A stretch of DNA of 64,000 bases from JAKAWQ01 sp963745975 (GCA_963745975.1 CAVUZJ010000002.1:318273-382272), one strand, 5' to 3'. Shown: positions 26,532 to 36,188, counted from the first letter of the stretch. Numbers and translations: made by a program. The notes: a model not told the origin generated them from the sequence alone.

Positions 26532-27527
26532 ATGCCCTCCGAGGCGAGCATCGCGGGCGACCTGGCGGCGGCGATCGGCAACACGCCGCTCGTTCGCCTG
26601 CGCCGCGCGTCCGAGGCGACCGGCTGCACGATCCTCGCCAAGGCGGAGTTCATGAATCCCGGCGGGTCGATCAAGGACCGCGCCGCGCTCGCCATCATCC
26701 TCGATGCCGAGCGTCGCGGCGTGCTCAAGCCGGGAGGCACGGTGGTGGAGGGGACGGCGGGCAACACCGGCATCGGCCTCACGCTCGTCGGCAATGCGCG
26801 CGGCTACCGCACCGTGATCGTGATGCCGGAGACGCAGAGCCGCGAGAAGATCGACTTCCTGCGCATGATCGGCGCCGATCTGCGGCTCATCCCCGCCAAG
26901 CCCTATCGCGATCCCGGCAACTACGTGCATGTCTCGCGCCGGCTCGCCGAGGAGACCGGCGCCGTGTGGGCCAACCAGTTCGACAACCTCGCCAACCGCG
27001 AGGGCCATCGCGCTACCACCGGGCGCGAGATCTGGGAGCAGACGTCGGGCAGCGTCGACGCCTTCACCACCGCCTGCGGCACCGGCGGCACGCTCGCCGG
27101 CGTCGCCTTTGCGCTCAAGGAAAAAAAACCCGCCGTGCGCATCGTGCTCGCCGATTGCGAAGGGAGCGGGCTCTACGGCTGGGTGAAATCGAACGACCTC
27201 AGCGTTTCGGGCAGCTCGATCACCGAAGGGATCGGCCAGTCGCGCGTTCCGGCGAACCTCGAGGGCGCGCCGATCGGCGATGCGGTGCGGATCCCGGATA
27301 CCGAGGCGCTCGAGCAGGTCTTCGATCTTTTGATCCACGAAGGGCTCTCGATCGGCGGCTCCTCGGGGATCAATGTCGCGGCCGCGATTCGCGTGGCGCG
27401 CACGCTCGGTCCCGGGCACACGATCGTCACCATCCTCGCCGACAGCGGCGCGCGCTACCAGTCGAAGCTCTTCAACCCGGAATTTCTGCGCGGGAAGAAC
27501 CTGCCGGTGCCGGCCTGGCTCGCCTGA
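26532..27527 (+). CDS. cysK: cysteine synthase (O-acetylserine sulfhydrylase, PLP fold II)
   Basis: 331 residues; ATG 26532 is 6 bp after rpsD. IGNTPLVRLRR opens the family; the PLP Lys is in NPGGSIKDRAAL. VEGTAGNTGIGL contacts substrate; TACGTGGTLAGVAF is the phosphate loop; LSIGGSSGINVAAAI closes the PLP ring-N site. It makes cysteine from O-acetylserine and sulfide. Its 3' end overlaps the convergent sterol-desaturase-type gene by 56 bp. A CBS-like or other sulfhydrylase role cannot be excluded by sequence alone. Confidence 0.92.
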   Translation: MPSEASIAGDLAAAIGNTPLVRLRRASEATGCTILAKAEFMNPGGSIKDRAALAIILDAERRGVLKPGGTVVEGTAGNTGIGLTLVGNARGYRTVIVMPETQSREKIDFLRMIGADLRLIPAKPYRDPGNYVHVSRRLAEETGAVWANQFDNLANREGHRATTGREIWEQTSGSVDAFTTACGTGGTLAGVAFALKEKKPAVRIVLADCEGSGLYGWVKSNDLSVSGSSITEGIGQSRVPANLEGAPIGDAVRIPDTEALEQVFDLLIHEGLSIGGSSGINVAAAIRVARTLGPGHTIVTILADSGARYQSKLFNPEFLRGKNLPVPAWLA

Positions 27528-28443
27528 ACCGGGCCACCAGCGCGCCGAGCCCAGCCGACTGCTGGGCGAGATAGCCGCCGGAGGCCAGCGCCTCGGACGC
27601 CTCGGGGTCGCCGGTGGGCTCAAAAACTCGCGAAAAATCCGCGGTGCCGAAGATCATGTCCCACCACGGCAGAACCGCGCCGTAATTGCAGCTTCGTTGG
27701 CCGGCGGCGAGCACGCCGTGATGCGCGCGGTGAAAGCGCGGCGAGACCAGCAGCCGATCGCCGAGCCAGCCGAAGGAGACGCGCGCATTCGCGTGGCTCA
27801 GGCTTTCGACGAAGCGGAGCAGCAGCACGAGCAGCGGGAACTGGAAGGGCGAAATGCCGATCAGGAGAGCGATGAAGCCGAACCAGAGCGCGGAGATGAA
27901 GTCGTCGAGCAGATGGTTGCGATCGTCCGACCAGAAGGTCATCTGCCGCTGCGCATGATGGAGCGAATGGAGCGCGTACCAGGACGGAATGATGTGCGAG
28001 AGCCGGTGGCGCCAGTAATCGGCGAAGTCGAGGATCACGGCATAGACGAAGAAGGTGATCACCGGATGGCCGAGCAGGGGCGGTATCAAAAGCTCGAGGT
28101 CGGGCGGAATCCAGCCGTGATCGACGATCCAACCGTTCACCCATACCTGCACTTGGTAGAAGGCGACGAAAGTGACGAGCGGCAGGAGGCCGACGCGGGC
28201 GATCAGCGTATAGGCCATGTCGGTCAGCACCACGCGCCGGTTGGCCCAGCGCTCGACCGGGCGCCAGGCCTCGAGCGGCATGCAGACGGCCCAGCTCGCC
28301 AGCACCTGGAAGAAGCCGTAAACCGCGAAGAGGCTCCAGCCGAAGGCGATGTCCTCCCATTGCATCCAGCCGAACCGGTAGAGCAGCGGAATGACGACCT
28401 CGCCCTGGAGCCGTCCGGCGAGCGCCATGAAGGGATCGATCAT
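27472..28443 (-). CDS. sterol desaturase/fatty acid hydroxylase superfamily protein
   Basis: 323 residues. The diiron His clusters are visible: HRLSH (in DYWRHRLSHIIPSWYALHS), HSLHH, and HRAHHG further on, with about four hydrophobic spans before and between them. Such membrane enzymes oxidise or hydroxylate lipids. The substrate is unknown; bacterial members act on hopanoids, carotenoids or fatty acids. The ATG overlaps the stop of the upstream propeller gene (ATGA), so both are one unit. The 3' end overlaps cysK on the other strand. Confidence 0.9.
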   Translation of the reverse strand: MIDPFMALAGRLQGEVVIPLLYRFGWMQWEDIAFGWSLFAVYGFFQVLASWAVCMPLEAWRPVERWANRRVVLTDMAYTLIARVGLLPLVTFVAFYQVQVWVNGWIVDHGWIPPDLELLIPPLLGHPVITFFVYAVILDFADYWRHRLSHIIPSWYALHSLHHAQRQMTFWSDDRNHLLDDFISALWFGFIALLIGISPFQFPLLVLLLRFVESLSHANARVSFGWLGDRLLVSPRFHRAHHGVLAAGQRSCNYGAVLPWWDMIFGTADFSRVFEPTGDPEASEALASGGYLAQQSAGLGALVARFRRARPAPAGSSRAEIPG

Positions 28444-29474
28444 ACCGAGGCGAACCCGAGGCCGGCGCGGCCTTCGTCGGCGAACAGCTTGAGCATCGGC
28501 GAGAGGAAGACGCCGTGCGGCGAGCGGCCGACGGGAATGAGGTCGAAGGCGCCGTTGGCCGGGTCCAGCACCGCGAGGCTGTCGCGCCAGCGGCGCGAGA
28601 TCCAGAGCTTTCCGTCCGGGGCGAAGGCGATGCAGTCCGGGCCACCGGTGAGCGTGTAGCGCGCGAGCCGGTTGAGCGTCGTGCCGTCGAGCGCGTCGAG
28701 CGTTCCGGCAACGCGGTTGCCGACATAGATCACCCGCCGGTCCGGCGAGAGCTGGATGATGTGGGTGCCCTGGCCGGTCCGGATATGGCCGATCACCGCC
28801 CCGTCGGTCGGATCGACGACGGCCACGGAATCGCCGTTCATCAGCGCCACCAGCAGCCGGTCCTGGTGCCAGATGATGCCGGCCGGCACGGGGCCGACGC
28901 GCGCGCGCCAGGCGACCTTGTTCCGCGTGAGGTCGATGGCGACCACGCTGTCGGAGCCCTGGAGGGTCGAATAGACCATCGAGGAATCGGGCGCGTAGGT
29001 GAGATGGCTCGGCATCGAGGATTCGTCGAAGCGATGAACGAGCGCCAGCGTCGCCGTGTCATAGACATCGACATGGTCGAGTCTCAGCGCATTGACGGTG
29101 AGCCGCGTGCCGTCGGGGCTCACCCAAAGCTGGTAGGGATCGGCGAGCACGCGGTGCCCGAGCGGCGTGCCGGTGGTAGGATCCAGGGCGAACATTGCGT
29201 TGCCGCCGGCATCGCCGACCCAGAGCTCGGTCCCGTCGGGCGAGAGGGTCCAGTGGTGCGGCTCGCGCAGCACGGGCACTTCACGGATCTGCCTATGGCG
29301 CGCCATGTCGACGATGCTGATCGAGGCACCGGCCGAGTTCATGACGATGGCGATTCCGCCCGCCGGCGTAGCCGGCGCGGCACCGGCGCGCCCGGCGGCG
29401 ATCCCCGCCGCGGCCAGCGCGGCGCCACCGCCAAGGATGGACCGCCGGCGGAGGAGGGGGATGTCGCTCTGCAT
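28440..29474 (-). CDS. Tat-exported YVTN-type beta-propeller protein
   Basis: 344 residues; ATG 29474 chosen since the twin-Arg leader (LRRRSILGGGAALAAAG) then sits at the N-terminus. The mature part has seven or so blades of the YVTN/NHL kind: TLSPDGTELWVGDAGG, WVSPDGTRLTVNALR, TYAPDSSMVYSTLQG, LSPDRRVIYVGNRVAG and AFAPDGKLWISRRW. It should fold into a periplasmic propeller. Translational coupling to the lipid oxygenase suggests a partner role, possibly in ligand delivery; that part is inference. Confidence 0.85.
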   Translation of the reverse strand: MQSDIPLLRRRSILGGGAALAAAGIAAGRAGAAPATPAGGIAIVMNSAGASISIVDMARHRQIREVPVLREPHHWTLSPDGTELWVGDAGGNAMFALDPTTGTPLGHRVLADPYQLWVSPDGTRLTVNALRLDHVDVYDTATLALVHRFDESSMPSHLTYAPDSSMVYSTLQGSDSVVAIDLTRNKVAWRARVGPVPAGIIWHQDRLLVALMNGDSVAVVDPTDGAVIGHIRTGQGTHIIQLSPDRRVIYVGNRVAGTLDALDGTTLNRLARYTLTGGPDCIAFAPDGKLWISRRWRDSLAVLDPANGAFDLIPVGRSPHGVFLSPMLKLFADEGRAGLGFASV

Positions 29475-29617
29475 TGCCACCGGATCGCAACCTGCGACGG
29501 AACAATAGCAATTCCAGGCAAGTGGTGGAAACGCGCAAATTTGCTCAATGCCATGCTCGCTCCGGCCCTTGAATGAACCCGGCCCGCGTGCCATGCGGCG
29601 GGGAGGAGGTGCCCCCG

Positions 29618-30028
29618 ATGGTCGAGAACGTCACCCCTGAGGCCGCCTGGCAGGCGTTGAACGACGACCCGGACGCGGTGCTCTGCGACGTGCGCACCGA
29701 GCCGGAATGGGCGTTCGTCGGCGTGCCCGACCTCGCTCCGGCCGGGAAGGAGGCGGTGCTGATCCCCTGGCAGGTCTACCCGGCGATGCAGGTCAACCCC
29801 TCGTTCCTGGACGCCTTGCGCGAGGCCGGCATCGGGCCCGGGCAGCGCGTGTTCTTCATCTGCCGCAGCGGCGGACGCAGCATGGCCGCCGCGCGCGCGG
29901 TGGAGGCGTCCGGCTACGCACAGGCGTTCAATGTCGCCGGCGGCTTCGAAGGCCCGGCGGATGCGGCCGGCCACCGCGGCGGTACGGCAGGATGGAAGGC
30001 GGACGGGCTTCCCTGGCGACAAAGCTAA
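29618..30028 (+). CDS. rhodanese-like protein
   Basis: 136 residues from ATG 29618 with GGGAGGAGG eight bases upstream. The active-site loop is FFICRSGGRS, Cys at about residue 89, followed by a typical A-A-R-A helix. LCDVRTEPEWAFVGVPDL is the conserved strand. Single rhodanese domain, cytoplasmic, likely a sulfur carrier or sulfurtransferase. It is divergent from the propeller gene and ends in the hairpin-rich block at 30029. Confidence 0.92.
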   Translation: MVENVTPEAAWQALNDDPDAVLCDVRTEPEWAFVGVPDLAPAGKEAVLIPWQVYPAMQVNPSFLDALREAGIGPGQRVFFICRSGGRSMAAARAVEASGYAQAFNVAGGFEGPADAAGHRGGTAGWKADGLPWRQS

Positions 30029-30345
30029 GGCCAGGCCAGGGGCTCCGCCCCTGGACCCCGCTGGGGCCTGGAGGCCCCAGACCCGCTGTCGTTTTGCCCG
30101 ACCCGGCAGCAAGGCTGCCGCCCGGCGTCCCAGCGCTATGCCTAGCTTGTCGGCGTGGCATTTGCCCTGCCCGTGCCTTTGGCGCGCACGCGCCAAAGGC
30201 ACGGGCAGGGCAAATGCCACGCCGAACAGGCCCGCCCCCGGTCATCTCGGGTGCCGAGACCGTCGGTGGGGCGGCCAACACCTAAGCGAATGGGTTCCAA
30301 GGGCTCCGCCCTTGGCGGGGTCCAGGGGCAGAGCCCCTGGCCTGC
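30029..30345. repeat. 317-bp hairpin-ladder intergenic block between convergent genes
   Basis: Five short hairpins and one long palindrome: 30036-30054 (CCAGGGGC/TCC/GCCCCTGG), 30061-30080 (CTGGGGCCT/GG/AGGCCCCAG), 30105-30119 (GGCAGC/AAG/GCTGCC), the 76-bp palindrome at 30150-30225, 30297-30315 (CCAAGGGC/TCC/GCCCTTGG) and 30322-30340 (CCAGGGGC/AGA/GCCCCTGG). The outer hairpins are inverted copies of each other with adjoining GGACCCC/GGGGTCC. A similar hairpin lies at 43275. It probably ends transcription from both sides. Confidence 0.8.
30150..30225. repeat. 76-bp palindrome with 37-bp perfect arms and a 2-bp centre
   Basis: The arm 30150-30186 (beginning TCGGCGTGGCATTTGCCC) is exactly repeated in reverse complement at 30189-30225, with only CA between. 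Such a long perfect dyad would extrude a cruciform or form an extremely stable RNA hairpin. No protein frame or known element explains it. Confidence 0.85.
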
Positions 30346-31133
30346 TCAGCGATCGTAGAGCACGTGCACGACCACGAACCAGGGATAGCGTGGATCGACC
30401 ACGTGGCCCTCGGGTGTGGCGAGCGTGCCCTCCTTTGTGGTCGGCACGTGCTTCATCGTCACCGCGTCGCCGACGTTGCCGCCGATCACCGTGAGCACTT
30501 GTGGCGCCGCCGCGGTCACGAGGTCGCAATGGCCGTAGAAGAACGGCACCGGCAGGTCGCGGTAGCGGAGGTTGCGGTTCGGGCCGGAGCCGAAGCAGAT
30601 GAGATCGCCCGTTTCAGGCGCGTAGGTCTCCACGCGTTCGGCGCGGACCGCGTAGCGCGGGTGCGCCGAGCGGTCGGCGTGCCAGCCGGCATCGACGTAG
30701 AAGGCGTGGGCGGCGGAGTAGGGGAATTGCGGGCCGGCGCCAGCCTCGCGCATGACGTAGGAGATGAAGGCGGCCGACCAGGCGTAGTAGAGGTCCTTGC
30801 TCGCGGGAAAGACGTGACCTTCGGCGTCGTGCTTGCCGGTCCAGCGCGAGAAGTACGTGCCGGCATTCATGCCGAGCCACCAATATTCGCCGACTCGCTC
30901 CCAGAACCCCGGCCAGCGCTCGGGCTTCTGCGAGGGCAGCGGCGGCGGGCGGCTGCCGGGTGCGGAATCATCGACGCGGCTGCCGAAGAGGCGCCACTCG
31001 TCCGTCGCGATCGCGATCGCGTCGGTGCGCGAGAAGGGCTCGTAGGGCTTGCGGGCGAAGGGCGGCACGTGGGCGTCCGGCTCGGTGCAGGCGGCGAGGG
31101 AGGCGACCGAGGCAAGCAGGAGCAGGCGGCGCA

Positions 31134-31134
<1 letters not shown>
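30346..31134 (-). CDS. DUF2272-type lipoprotein
   Basis: 262 residues; ATG 31134 overlaps the mtnA stop (TGATG). The leader MRRLLLLASVASLAAC has a lipobox with Cys at 16. The body has AWSAAFISYVMREAGAGPQFPYSAAHAFYV, GDLICFGSG and a HCDLVTA element, the layout of DUF2272, a fold related to NlpC/P60 peptidases with Cys/His residues. A wall-hydrolase or amidase role is possible but unproven. The coupling to mtnA has no obvious functional logic. Confidence 0.8.
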
Positions 31135-32222
<1,088 letters not shown>

Positions 32223-32327
32223 CCCTCTATCCTCGTCTCATAGGAACGACCGTCGATCGGAGGTTGCGCTGCCGAACGGGTAGGCTAACGTCGGTGGCCT
32301 GGGAAGGGCTTACGGGGGAGAACTCTT

Positions 32328-33914
32328 ATGCGTATGGGTGGCGTCGCATTGGCCGGCCTTCTGCTGGCATCGGCAGCGTGCGGACCGGCCGAGGCGGCGG
32401 TCTTCAAATGGGCCAACAACGGCGATGCGACGTCGATGGACCCCTATACGCTCAACGAGACGGTCCAGAATTCCTTCCTCAGCAACATCTATGAGCCGCT
32501 CGACCGCTTCGACCAGCACATGAAGCTCGAGGGAGCGCTGGCGACGAGCTGGAAGATGACCTCGCCCACGACCTGGGTATACCAGTTGCGCCCGGGCGTG
32601 AAGTTCAGCGACGGCACGCCCTTCACCGCCGACGATGTGGTGTTCTCAGCCCAGCGCATCGAGTCGAAGACTTCGAACCTCGCCGGCGTGCTTGCCAGCG
32701 TGACCTCGGTGAAGAAGCTCGGTCCGCTGACGGTGGAATTCACGACGAAGCGGCCGGATCCGATCCTGCCGTTCGAGGTGGTGAATTTCCCCATCATGTC
32801 GCAGGCCTGGTCCGAGAAGCACGACGCGACCGTGCCGGTGCACCTGAACGGCAAGAACGCGAACTACGCGACCCTGCACGCCATGGGCACGGGGCCCTTC
32901 GAGCTCGTCTCGCGCGAGCCGGACCGGCTCACCGTGCTGCAGGCGAACCCCACCTGGTGGCACAAGCCGACCAGCAACGTCACAAGGGTGGAGTTCTACG
33001 TCATCTCCAATGACGCGACGCGCGTCGCCGCCCTGCTCTCGGGCCAGGTGGACATGCTCTACGACACGCCGCCGCAGGATGCGGCGCGGATCGCGCATAC
33101 GCCGGGCTTTCATCTGATCACCGGCCCGGAGTTGCGGACGGTCTTCCTCGGCATGGACCAGTCCCGCCCGCAACTTCTGGAATCGAGCGTCAAGGGCAAG
33201 AACCCGTTCAAGGACGTCCGCGTGCGCGAGGCGTTTTTTCTGGCGATCGACGAGGACGCGATCGCCAAGCACATCATGCTGGGCTTCGCCCATCCGACCT
33301 GGATGATGTGGGGGCCGGGCGTCAACGGCTATGACGCGAAGGTGGACGACCGGCCGGCCGCCGATCCGGCGAAGGCGCGCGAACTCCTCGCCGCGGCGGG
33401 CTATCCGAACGGGTTCGAGGTGGGCATGGACTGCCCGAACGACCGCTACGTGAACGATGGCGAGGTCTGCACCGCGGTCGTCTCGATGCTGGCAAAGATC
33501 GGCATCAAGGTCGATCTTCTGGCGCAGGAGAAGGCCAAGTTCTTCGCCAAGATCCTTCCGCCCGGATACAACACGAGCTTCTACATGCTCGGCTGGACGC
33601 CGGCGACCTCGGATGCCGAGAACTCGATTTACAACCTGATCGCGACCCGCCGTGGCGAGCGCGGCATCTTCAATGTCGGCGGCTACTCGAACCCGAAGAT
33701 CGACGCGCTCGACGAGCAGATCCAGGTCGAGACCGACCAGGCCAAGCGCGACGCGATGATCGACCAGGTGGCCGAGCTTCTCCAGAAGGACTGGGGCTAT
33801 ATTCCGCTCCACCAGCAGGTGATCATCTATTCGGCGCGGAACGGGATCGAGCTTACCCAGACGCCGGACAATTACTTCGAGCTGCGTTGGGTGAACGTTC
33901 AGGCGACGCAGTAA
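32328..33914 (+). CDS. ABC transporter substrate-binding protein, family 5 (peptide/nickel type)
   Basis: 528 residues from ATG 32328 after GGGGGAG. The leader is MRMGGVALAGLLLASAACG...AEAA; the Cys may be a lipobox, but the AEA cut is equally plausible. SBP_bac_5 features: NNGDATSMDPYTLNE, SNIYEPLDRFDQHMKLEGALATSW, LRPGVKFSDGTPFTADDVVFS, and a C-terminal GYIPLHQQVIIYSARNG. Such proteins bind oligopeptides, amines or sugars for ABC uptake. No permease or ATPase for it is next to it, so it is an orphan here. A hairpin follows the stop. Confidence 0.93.
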   Translation: MRMGGVALAGLLLASAACGPAEAAVFKWANNGDATSMDPYTLNETVQNSFLSNIYEPLDRFDQHMKLEGALATSWKMTSPTTWVYQLRPGVKFSDGTPFTADDVVFSAQRIESKTSNLAGVLASVTSVKKLGPLTVEFTTKRPDPILPFEVVNFPIMSQAWSEKHDATVPVHLNGKNANYATLHAMGTGPFELVSREPDRLTVLQANPTWWHKPTSNVTRVEFYVISNDATRVAALLSGQVDMLYDTPPQDAARIAHTPGFHLITGPELRTVFLGMDQSRPQLLESSVKGKNPFKDVRVREAFFLAIDEDAIAKHIMLGFAHPTWMMWGPGVNGYDAKVDDRPAADPAKARELLAAAGYPNGFEVGMDCPNDRYVNDGEVCTAVVSMLAKIGIKVDLLAQEKAKFFAKILPPGYNTSFYMLGWTPATSDAENSIYNLIATRRGERGIFNVGGYSNPKIDALDEQIQVETDQAKRDAMIDQVAELLQKDWGYIPLHQQVIIYSARNGIELTQTPDNYFELRWVNVQATQ

Positions 33915-33920
33915 GGCGCA

Positions 33921-33948
33921 CGCCCTGCCGGAAGCGGCCGGCAGGGCG
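33921..33948 (+). terminator. 11-bp-stem hairpin after the family-5 binding protein gene
   Basis: CGCCCTGCCGG (33921-33931) pairs with CCGGCAGGGCG (33938-33948) across a 6-base loop, 7 bp after the stop. Only two T follow, so termination may be weak or Rho-assisted. Confidence 0.6.
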
Positions 33949-33953
33949 TTCCG

Positions 33954-33990
33954 ATGAAATTGCCCCATGAAATTGCCCCGTGAAATTGCC
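33954..33990 (+). repeat. 2.8 tandem copies of a 13-bp unit
   Basis: ATGAAATTGCCCC at 33954-33966 and 33967-33979, then GTGAAATTGCC at 33980-33990. The direct repeats lie between the terminator and the DsbA-fold gene at 34027. Confidence 0.8.
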
Positions 33991-34026
33991 ATGACAGGGC
34001 GGCTGGCCGAGGTCTAAACTGCTAGG

Positions 34027-34707
34027 ATGAATGTTCTTGCCCCTCCCAAGGCGCGGCTTGCGGTCGAGGTGGTGCATGACCTCGTCTGCCCGTGGTGCTT
34101 CCTCGGCGTGCGGCGGCTTTTCTCCACTCTGCGCCGCCGCCCCGATCTCGTTTGCGAGATCATCTGGCGGCCGTTCCTGCTCAATCCGGACATGCCGCGC
34201 GCCGGCATGGCGCGCTACGACTACGTGATCCGCAAGTTCGGTGGCGAGGAGCGGGCGCGGCGGCTCTATGCCTCCATCAGCGAGATCGGGCGGAGCGAGG
34301 GGATCGCCTTTCGCTTCGATCGGATTCGCCGGGCGCCGAGCAGCGTCGATGCGCACCGGCTGGTGCGGTGGGCGGAGCGCGCCGGCCGCGGCGGGGCGGC
34401 GGTCGAGGCGCTCTTCTACGCCTATTTCACCGACGGCAAGGACATCGGCGATATCGGCGTGCTGACCGCGGTCGCCGAGAACCTCGGGCTGTCCCCCGGC
34501 GCGGCGCGCGCCTTCCTCCAGAGCGACCTCGAGACGGAGTCGGTGCACGCCGACAATCTCCGCGCGCATCGGCTTGGCATCAACGGCGTCCCCTGCTTCG
34601 TGGTGGCGGGAACCTATGCGATCGCCGGCGCGCAGGAGCCGGAGGTGATCGAGCGCCTGCTCGACGTGGCGGCCGTGGAAGCGGCCGAGGTCGGCGCCAT
34701 CGGCTGA
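34027..34707 (+). CDS. DsbA-family oxidoreductase (FrnE/2-hydroxychromene-2-carboxylate isomerase type)
   Basis: 226 residues from ATG 34027. The thioredoxin-fold active site is HDLVCPWCFLGVRRL (CPWC) near residue 25, typical of FrnE-like members. GINGVPCFVV near the C-terminus carries the cis-Pro. There is no signal peptide, so it acts in the cytoplasm, unlike true DsbA. A role in disulfide reduction or isomerisation is likely; hydroxychromene isomerases lack the CxxC, so that role is less likely. It is 50 bp before a TauD-family gene. Confidence 0.9.
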   Translation: MNVLAPPKARLAVEVVHDLVCPWCFLGVRRLFSTLRRRPDLVCEIIWRPFLLNPDMPRAGMARYDYVIRKFGGEERARRLYASISEIGRSEGIAFRFDRIRRAPSSVDAHRLVRWAERAGRGGAAVEALFYAYFTDGKDIGDIGVLTAVAENLGLSPGAARAFLQSDLETESVHADNLRAHRLGINGVPCFVVAGTYAIAGAQEPEVIERLLDVAAVEAAEVGAIG

Positions 34708-34757
34708 GGCGCGCCCGGGCCGAGAGCAGGGGCGCAAGGGGAGGGAGCGGGGCGGTT

Positions 34758-35594
34758 GTGAGCGACAGCCTCAAGGTGGAACCGATTGCCGGGGCGCTCG
34801 GCGCCGAGATCGGCGGGGTGGACCTCGGGGCCGAGGTCGATGACGCGACGATCGCCGCAATCCGCCGCGTCTGGCTGCAATACGGGGTGGTCTTCTTTCG
34901 CGACCAGGACCTCTCCGAGGCGTGGTTCCTCGCCTTTGCGCGGCGCTTCGGCGAGGTGATCGAATACCCGTTCGTCAAAGGGCTCGAGGGGTTCCCGGAG
35001 ATCATCCCGGTGGTGAAGCTCGAGCACGAGCGCGTCAATTTCGGCGGCGTTTGGCATTCGGACACGAGCTACCTGGATATCCCGCCGATGGGCACGATGC
35101 TGATCGCCCGCGAGGTCCCGCCGTACGGCGGGGACACGCTGTTCGCCAACATGTGCCTGGCATACGAGGCGCTCTCGGACGGGATGCGCCGGCTGCTCGA
35201 TGGGCTCGTGGCGCTCAATAGCTCGGCCAAGGCGGATGTGTCGCGCACGCGCGAGGACCAGGTGCGGGCGCGCGCGCGCGACAACGCCAAGCCCGACTAT
35301 GCCGCCGAGCATCCGGTGGTGCGCACGCATCCGGAGACCGGCCGCAAGGCGCTCTACGTCAATATCGGGCACACGCTCCGCTTTCGCGACATGACGGAGG
35401 CGGAAAGCGGGCCTTTGCTTGGCTATCTCTTCGCCCACCAGGTGCGCCCGGAATTCACCTGCCGCTTCCGCTGGCGGCCAGGCTCGATCGCGTTCTGGGA
35501 CAACCGGTGCACGCTGCACAACCCGGTCAATGATTACCACGGGTACCGGCGCGTGATGCACCGGATCACGCTCGCGGGCGATCGGCCTCGGTGA
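34758..35594 (+). CDS. TauD/TfdA-family 2-oxoglutarate-dependent dioxygenase
   Basis: 278 residues from GTG 34758; GGGGAGGGAGCGGGG precedes. The facial triad is readable: HxD in GVWHSDTSY and the distal His in VMHRITLAG after DNRCTLHNPVNDYHGYRR, where Arg binds oxoglutarate. AEIGGVDLGAEV and GVVFFRDQDL are typical starts. It should hydroxylate a small sulfonate, phosphonate, ether or amine with release of CO2. The substrate is not assigned; taurine, 2,4-D-like compounds or alkylsulfates are family options. Confidence 0.93.
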   Translation: MSDSLKVEPIAGALGAEIGGVDLGAEVDDATIAAIRRVWLQYGVVFFRDQDLSEAWFLAFARRFGEVIEYPFVKGLEGFPEIIPVVKLEHERVNFGGVWHSDTSYLDIPPMGTMLIAREVPPYGGDTLFANMCLAYEALSDGMRRLLDGLVALNSSAKADVSRTREDQVRARARDNAKPDYAAEHPVVRTHPETGRKALYVNIGHTLRFRDMTEAESGPLLGYLFAHQVRPEFTCRFRWRPGSIAFWDNRCTLHNPVNDYHGYRRVMHRITLAGDRPR

Positions 35595-35615
35595 GGTTAT
35601 TCAGGGTGAGGTCAT

Positions 35616-36188
35616 TCAGCGCGAATAGGTGCCGGTGAGGCTGGCGGTCGCGCCGTTGAATCCGCTCCCGCTCGCCGAAAAATCGTAGATGCCGCCCCCA
35701 GCGTTATTGACGGTGGTACTGGTGCTCGCCGTCGCGCCGTTGAAGCCGGTGCCGGTCACCGTGCGGGAATAGCCTCGGTTGGCCGGGTTGAAGCTCTGCG
35801 TGGTATCAAGCGAGGCCGTGTGGCCGCCGACATTGGTGGCGCCGCGATCGAAGCTGTAGTCGCCGTAGCCGGTGTGGTTGAAGGTGCTGTTGAAGTGGTC
35901 GGTATGGCCGTTCGGCAACGTCACGCTGCCGGACGACGAGAAGCTGCGGGCGCTGAAGTTCTTGGCGGCCGGGGCGTGCGGATCGAAGGTGGACGGGCCG
36001 CGCCAGCCCTTGGCGTCTCCGCCCTTCAGCCCATGCCACCCGCTCCCGGCCGTGCCCCTGCCGGCACCGTGGACTACGGGCGCCCAGTGCCCTTTCGCTT
36101 GCGCGGCCGGCGTGGCTGCGAGCATCCCGGCACAGGAGAAGAGGCCAATGAAGCCGATTCGCCGGGCGTTCCAACGGGATCCACGCAT
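35616..36188 (-). CDS. secreted Ser/Thr/Gly-rich protein with GFNGATAS repeats
   Basis: 190 residues; ATG 36188 precedes RGSRWNARRIGFIGLFSCAGMLAATPAAQA, a signal peptide. The mature part is rich in Gly, Ser, Thr and Asn and carries two copies of GFNGATAS (GTGFNGATASTS and GSGFNGATASLT), a motif seen in small secreted beta proteins. No Cys remains after cleavage. Function unknown; the repeats suggest a surface or matrix role. It is less GC-rich upstream, where a promoter is probable. Confidence 0.7.
   Translation of the reverse strand: MRGSRWNARRIGFIGLFSCAGMLAATPAAQAKGHWAPVVHGAGRGTAGSGWHGLKGGDAKGWRGPSTFDPHAPAAKNFSARSFSSSGSVTLPNGHTDHFNSTFNHTGYGDYSFDRGATNVGGHTASLDTTQSFNPANRGYSRTVTGTGFNGATASTSTTVNNAGGGIYDFSASGSGFNGATASLTGTYSR

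Noticed and set aside
30155..30358. Short frames on both strands reading nearly the same peptide
   Set aside because: This is a by-product of the 76-bp palindrome, not a gene.
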